A DNA stretch of 22,395 nucleotides. It comes from Ectocarpus siliculosus. Lineage: Eukaryota > Sar > Phaeophyceae > Ectocarpales > Ectocarpaceae. Location: NCBI GenBank assembly GCA_000310025.1, contig FN648904.1, positions 1-22,395 of the forward strand. Reading direction: 5' to 3'. Below are positions 17,670-22,395 of the stretch, in pieces. The position numbers and the translations under genes were made by a program. The first letter of the stretch is position 1; every line of letters starts with the position of its first letter. The notes beneath the pieces were generated by a model. That model was not told the origin of the DNA. It made no database searches and saw nothing but the letters and a program-made list of their open reading frames with translations.

Positions 17670-17741
17670 GCAACCGCGCGAAGGGCATACTTCAATGCAA
17701 TGCCACCGGACCAAGTGAAACGCTGCTGCTTGCTGTAGACG
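17670..17741. repeat. Diverged dispersed repeat, copy 2 (partial)
   Basis: It matches 17204-17263 with many substitutions and a 12-bp insertion before GCTGTAGACG. On the minus strand it reads FTWSGGIALKYALR, parallel to FTWSGVVALKNTLR in copy 1. Confidence 0.5.
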
Positions 17742-18444
17742 TCTTCTGTTACGGTTCGGGATATTCAATGTTCCGCAAGTACACCCCTTACTACAGAGGA
17801 TTAGGCCGCATTCTGCGGAGCCTCTGTGAGACTTGTTCGGACTGTTCGGAGACACCAGACACGCTCACTCGCCCCTCCAAACCAATCTACAAGCTACCCA
17901 TAACATCCACAAGGAGGCCTTTGCTCCGACACTACACCTGCTACCCCAGCGGGTACGAGTATCTTCACTACCCATCGCACTCGGTACAGCAGTCGTTCGA
18001 TTGCATAAAGAGAGGTCAGTGTGTGTGTACATCGCTGCATGAGAGTCTCTCCCATGAGCAGTAATCTCCTTTCCCTCGTCAAAGGCAGGGCCATAAACGG
18101 ATGCTGTATGTGTTCGTGGGTCTACGGACATGGTTTGGATATGTTAGCCGTACGTACAAGTGTGACGCAGATGGTGTAGAACCTTTGAGGTAGGGGTACG
18201 GTGATGATGCACCGGGGCCCCCTTTTGTTGTGTGCAGCAGCCCTGCTGCCACTCCTCCTTTCTGAGCACGACAGCGCCCTGGGTACGGGCGTTGCCTCAC
18301 CGTCTGAAGTTAATACACTACACAAACAATACCCGATAAGTACGCGGAGTACGGCCTGCAAACAATATGTACTTGCTTATTCCACACATACATTAGACCT
18401 TCACCGCCATAGACGAACGACTCGTTTCACTTAATGGTGCACAC

Positions 18445-18600
18445 ACCCGCAGTCAGTGTCGAACACGCTCTTGGTGTTGTTTCAGATTCAAGTTCCGTTC
18501 TTGAGTTGCCAGAATCAATCGGTGTGTCTACGGCTGTAGAATAGCGTGCAGTGATGTTCTTCAGCAGGATGCTCCTCGCGCTCAGGTTCGCGTGTGAGAA
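18445..18600. repeat. Diverged dispersed repeat, copy 3
   Basis: It matches 17278-17332 and 17425-17478 of copy 1, with a shorter spacer between the two blocks. On the minus strand it reads LSARSILLKNITARYS and ELESETTPRACS, against LSAENALLEHIAARYS and EFESETTPRNKACS in copy 1. Confidence 0.5.
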
Positions 18601-18691
18601 AGTTCCCTTTGGGATGTGTGGTGCTAACCCACACCGGTTCAACCTCTGGAGGAGAGGCTGACGAGTACGGATAGTTGTGTTGTTGAGTCAA

Positions 18692-19881
18692 GGGGGTTAG
18701 GGTTAGGGTTAGGGTTAGGGTTAGGGTTAGGGCCCCCATTTTGTCACGTGTCACAGAAAACAGGGTTGAAGATTGAAAACAGGGTTGAGGATTGAATCCC
18801 TGTTTTCACGGTGTATGTCTTGGCTTAGGGCCCCTATTTTGTCACGTGTCACAGAAAACAGGGTTGAAGATTGAAAACAGGGTTGAGGATTGAATCCCTA
18901 TTTTCACGGTGTATGTCTTGGCTTAGGGCCCCCATTTTGTCACGTGTCACAGAAAACAGGGTTGGAGATTGAAAACAGGCTTGAGGATTGAATCCCTGTT
19001 TTCACGGTGTATGTCTTGGGTTAGGGTTAGGGTTAGGGTTAGGGTTAGGGTTAGGGCCCCCATTTTGTCACGTGTCACAGAAAACAGGGTTGGAGGTTGA
19101 AAACAGGGTTGGAGATTGAATCGCTGTTGTCACTGTGCATGCCTTGGGTTAGGGCCCCCATTTTGTCACGTGTCACAGAAAAAGGGTTGGAGATTGAAAA
19201 CAGGGTTGGAGATTGACTCCCTGTTTTCACTGTGTATGTCTTGGGATAGGGCCCCCATTTTGTCACGTGTCACAGAAAACAGGGTTGGAGATTCAAAACA
19301 GGGTTGGAGATTGAATCGCTGTTGTCACTGTGGGTTAGGGCCCCTGTTTTGTCACGTGTCACAGAAAACAGGGTTGGAGATTGAATACAGGGTTGGGGAT
19401 TGAATCCCCGTTAGGGTTATGGCTAGGTTAGGGTTAGGGTTAGGGATAGGGCCCCCATTTTGTCACGTGCCACAGAAAACAGGGTTGGAGATGAAAAACA
19501 GGATCTCAGATTGAATCACTGTTTCCACGGTGTATGTCTTGGCTTAGGGCCCCTATTTTGTCACGTGTCACAGAAACTAGGGTTGGAGATTGAAAACAGG
19601 ATCTCAGATTGAACCACTGTTTCCACGGTGTATGTCTTGGCTTAGGGCCCCCATTTTGTCACTTAGGGCCCCCATTTTGTCACGTGTCACAGAAAACAGG
19701 GTTGGAGATTCGAAACAGGGTTGTGGATTGAATCCCTGTTTTCACGGTGTATGTCTTGGGTTAGGGCCCCATTTTGGGTTAGGGTTAGGGTTAGGGCCCC
19801 CTTTTTGTCACGTTTCACAGAAAACAGGGTTGGAGATTCAAAACAGGATCTCAGATTGAAACTCTGTTCTCACTGCTCGGT
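18692..19881 (+). repeat. Interstitial telomeric satellite block 1
   Basis: TTAGGG runs (18692-18732, 19018-19056, 19411-19452, 19777-19796) alternate with a unit of about 98 bp. The unit starts GGGCCCCCATTTTGTCACG, carries two tandem copies of a 19-bp word (CAGGGTTGGAGATTGAAAA) and ends near GTGTATGTCTTGGGTTA. CACGTG positions show unit spacings of 98, 98, 128, 98, 97, 89, 111 and 98 bp; the 128-bp step equals 98 plus five hexamers. The block decays near 19881, and a last TTAGGGTTAG occurs at 19924. The short open frames inside it are not genes. Confidence 0.95.
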
Positions 19882-20037
19882 CGTGCTCGGTGAGCGAGCG
19901 TGTCGCGTTAGGCGCCCTCGACGTTAGGGTTAGCAGAAAAACTGGAAAGCTTCAGACAGGTAACGCGACGATACTCGAGTTGCTATCACAATAAGACATC
20001 CATCTGAGCAATAGGGGTGCAGAAAAAATAAAAATGT
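19882..20037. other. Spacer between satellite and gene island
   Basis: It contains a short telomeric remnant (TTAGGGTTAG at 19924-19933) and an A-rich stretch near 20020-20034. It could hold the promoter of the gene that follows; I see no other feature. Confidence 0.4.
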
Positions 20038-20205
20038 ATGGTATATCCTGGGTGTAGCTTCTGGACACCGCATCGTCGACGAAAGATTCGTTCAAGGTAC
20101 ATACATACATTGGAAGGATCGTATTTAGAGGTTTGGTTAGCCCAGCTCGAGACTTCATTCATTTTAGACTACCATGATGCCGGCCGGTGGTGGTGGACAA
20201 GGTAG
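20038..20205 (+). pseudogene. Possible broken or separate 5' part of the subtelomeric gene
   Basis: An open frame of 55 codons from ATG 20038 ends at TAG 20203-20205. It lies in the same frame as the first supported exon of the next gene. It reads MVYPGCSFWTPHRRRKIR at the start and DYHDAGRWWWTR at the end. The stop may be a nonsense change in one longer exon, or the TAG may be the acceptor of an intron (GGTAG|GCGG). A rival start, ATG 20174 in another frame (MMPAGGGGQGRRKKKR), would need a one-base frame change near 20248. Confidence 0.3.
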
Positions 20206-21612
20206 GCGGAAGAAGAAGCGTACAAGAGGCCGCTCGAGGGGCCGAGGTGGGAATCCGGAGATCAATTCGACGGCCCTGCTTTCCACCGATTCCGCGATGC
20301 TTTCCAAAAATGCACTCTCATGGCCAACATTACAGCTACCAAGTATGGCAGATCCTCTTGGGCCCCTGCGGCGTTTGTTCTGAGGAAGGTCGTCTGCCTC
20401 GAAGCTCTTTCTCTCTTCTGCGCCATGTTTTCGTACTCCGTCGCCGCTTGCACGTTATGTTATCCTACCGTTCCTTTTCGTCATGCTTTACCAGTCTGTG
20501 CATGTGTGTCAACACTTTGGTTGCGGTTTTCGTATTTTGTAGGTAAACAACACGCCCGCCAACCGCGTGAACAACACCTTTCGGGCAACCCATGGGGCGG
20601 ACCCTACTCCACAAGATCCGCCTGGCCTCGTTGGGGCTCTCGTCGCGTGCTTTAGGAAAGCCGCTAGGAGTAGAAACGCCTCGAAGTTTGTCCCTGATCG
20701 GAAGGGAGGAAGTACGCCGGGTCTTGAGCTTCTCTCGCCCGCGCCGATCGCGAGCAGCAATGCTCCGAACATGATCACTGGAAGTGCCCAGAGTCTAGGA
20801 CTCCTTCCTCCTGCGCCGATTGCATCCAGCAGTTCTCCGAACATTCCCTTTGTGTTCCAAGATGAAGCACCATTGTCGTTGGGGGAGCCAGTAGTGGAGG
20901 GTCCGGACATCGAGGGATTATCCTGGGCTCCGCTTCATCGCCACAACGTCAACGGCGTCGCCACGTTTCCGGTTCAATTGCTGGCTTACCATGTGTTCGC
21001 CAAGGACAAGAGCGTATTGAAGAGAGTGAGGGAATCCGCGGGAAGCGTACTCGCAGGTTTCGCCCCCACGCACCTTAACGATCTACAAAAGACAACAAAG
21101 CCTGCTTCTCGTGCAAAGGAAATATACAGGCTATGGTGAGATTTGTTTTGAGTGATGGCTTGATTATAATACAAAGGCCATGGGGCAAACGTTGCGTTCA
21201 GGATTGCCTGGTGCTGATCAAGAATTTAGTGGAAGCTTTTCCGCCTAAATATATGTGCTCGGCGTGGAACTCAGGTCCGCTGTACTGGACAAGACCATCG
21301 AGGAACTCTACGACGATGAAGGAGCTAGTCTACCTGAGGACTATCTCGGTCGTGCTCGAGAGAGGTATGACGCCGCCGCCTTGCGGGCAGAGGACATCGA
21401 TTTTGATGTATTCGAAAGGTGCGTTTATAATGAAATCTTAGCTGTGGTTATGGTGCTGTTCATAAAAAAAATTGTGTAGTGATGGTACCGCAGACAATTT
21501 TCTAGCGGCATACAACACTTCCCGCGGCGACGTCCTCGTTGAGAGGGGTGCAACCGCGTTGGATAATTTGGACACTGTGTCCCACGGTCTGGTTGGCAGG
21601 AACACTGTTTGA
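20206..21612 (+). CDS. Four-exon gene of unknown function, subtelomeric, 5' end unresolved
   Basis: Exons: 20206-20388, 20543-21135, 21275-21418, 21480-21612. Introns are GT-AG with acceptors TATTTTGTAG, GGAACTCAG and ATTGTGTAG. Phases 0, 2 and 2 match, giving 350 residues and a TGA at 21610. Exon 1 reads FDGPAFHRFRDAFQKC and GRSSWAPAAFVLRK. Exon 2 is long and includes a duplicated stretch (LLSPAPIASSNAPN, LLPPAPIASSSSPN) and the segment VATFPVQLLAYHVFAKD. Exon 3 is acidic (KTIEELYDDEGASLPEDYL, RAEDIDFDVFE). Exon 4 ends DNLDTVSHGLVGRNTV. There is no signal peptide, membrane segment or domain that I recognise. The gene lies between two blocks of telomeric satellite. The upstream in-frame stop means the start is uncertain, and it could be a pseudogene. 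Confidence 0.6.
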
Positions 21613-21922
21613 CTATCCTCGTTTCCTCATGATCACAAGCGCCTCGGTGGTGGTGGATAGAAACATACACATTTTACCCGCCATTGGTTACGGTAAGGGT
21701 TAGGGTGTTGGCCTTTCTAACCCTAGATACACGTATGACCCGCCATTGGAGTTGGGAATGCATCCATGACTGGGTTAGGTATGCCCATAAACGTATTGGG
21801 TGGCGATGCGACGCCCGTGAACTTGACGAACGTGTTTTTTTCATTTCGCTGTCCACCGAAACGCTCACGCTGAAAGACATCAATATCTCGCGTGTTTCTT
21901 GTTTGTAGCAACGAGAGAGCAC
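21613..21922. other. Spacer with telomeric fragments
   Basis: It contains the small telomeric inverted repeat flanked by 12-bp direct repeats described separately. The rest has short open frames with no support. Confidence 0.4.
21676..21749. repeat. Telomeric inverted repeat between 12-bp direct repeats
   Basis: ACCCGCCATTGG occurs exactly at 21676-21687 and 21738-21749. The 50 bp between them hold AGGGTTAG (21696-21703) and its reverse complement CTAACCCT (21717-21724). This is the form expected of a small insertion with duplicated target, or of break repair that captured telomeric sequence. Confidence 0.6.
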
Positions 21923-22395
21923 CTTAGGGTTAGGGCTAGGGTTAGGGCCCCCATTTTGTCACGTGTCACAGAAAACAGGGTTGGAGATTGAAAACAGGGT
22001 TGGAGATTGAATCGCTGTTGTCACTGTGTATGCCTTAGGGTTAGGGTTAGGATTAGGGCCCCCATTTTGTCACGTGTCACAGAAAACAGGGTTGGAGATT
22101 GAAAACAGGGTTGGAGATTGAATCGCTGTTGTCACTGTGTATACCTGGGGTTAGGGCCCCCATTTTGTCACGTGTCACAGAAAACAGGGTTGGAGATTGA
22201 AAACAGGGTTAGGGCCCCCATTTTGTCACGTGTCACAGAAAACAGGGTTGGAGATTGAAAACAGGGTTGGAGATTGAAAACAGGGTTGGAGATTGAAAAC
22301 AGGGGTGGAGATTGAAAACAGGGTTGGAGATTGAAAAAAAGGTTGGAGATTGAATCGCTGTTGTCACCGTGCATGCCTGGGGCTACGGCCCCTAT
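21923..22395 (+). repeat. Interstitial telomeric satellite block 2, runs off the right edge
   Basis: The unit is the same as in block 1, with CACGTG at 21960, 22071, 22169 and 22227 and TTAGGG runs at 21923-21948 and 22035-22058. The final unit has six copies of the 19-bp word (starting 22243, 22262, 22281, 22300, 22319, 22338) instead of two. The G-rich strand reads rightwards, as expected on a right chromosome arm. Confidence 0.95.

Larger units (their letters stand above)
15350..18691. other. 3.3-kb region without a convincing gene
   Basis: Short open frames are present on both strands, but none is longer than about 170 codons, none has a recognisable motif, and no run of phase-matched exons could be built. 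The region contains a TATA-like site (15985), small palindromes, and diverged duplicated segments between 17204 and 18600. Untranslated ends of neighbouring genes may lie here. Confidence 0.5.

Noticed and set aside
18692-22395. Regular repeats that might suggest a CRISPR array or repetitive coding exons
   Set aside because: Units are ~98 bp with TTAGGG runs and no unique spacers of constant size, and the genome is eukaryotic. Open frames here follow from the repeats.

Overview
The window looks like nuclear DNA of a eukaryote. Coding stretches are broken by GT-AG introns whose phases match from exon to exon, and the right part carries TTAGGG telomere-type repeats. The conserved blocks of the large membrane protein (for example WFRIGFEPLFADFTQ and the Gly/Ala-rich segment before its first helix) resemble, from memory, multi-spanning surface proteins of brown algae and related stramenopiles. 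A brown alga is therefore my best guess; only 'eukaryote' is certain.

Bases 1-11547 hold the 3' part of one multi-exon + strand gene, cut off at the left edge. A tandem array of ~355-bp units (1-3501) comes first. Each unit carries one 48-bp exon between phase-1 introns, giving a 16-residue Pro/Thr repeat (GITPAPTADGTVLPTP), with ten such exons in view. A further Pro/Thr/Ala exon, a Gly/Ala/Ser/Val exon and about eight or nine membrane segments follow, on exons A to K (3813-11547). All eleven joints keep frame, and the summed length is a whole number of codons. The product reads as a cell-surface membrane protein with a mucin-like stalk, perhaps TRP/polycystin-like. The 5' ectodomain lies outside the window.

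Bases 11636-15349 hold a 1237-codon open frame, disordered in character and made of about 19 copies of a ~58-residue repeat centred on (E/V)(D/H)DLP(R/Q)RRS. It starts only 88 bp after the stop of the membrane gene. It could be a separate gene, or a giant cytoplasmic tail joined by a phase-matched intron 11474-11744. The sequence cannot settle this.

Bases 15350-18691 show no convincing gene, only diverged duplicated segments and weak promoter-like sites. From 18692 the window becomes subtelomeric: a ~98-bp satellite mixed with TTAGGG runs (18692-19881), a gene island (about 20038-21612) with a four-exon gene of unknown function, then a second block of the same satellite (21923 to the right edge). 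The G-rich strand reads 5'->3' rightwards, so the chromosome end probably lies to the right.

The most unusual item is the amplified exon-intron cassette. Every stalk repeat is its own symmetric exon, so stalk length could change by DNA recombination or by exon skipping without breaking the frame.
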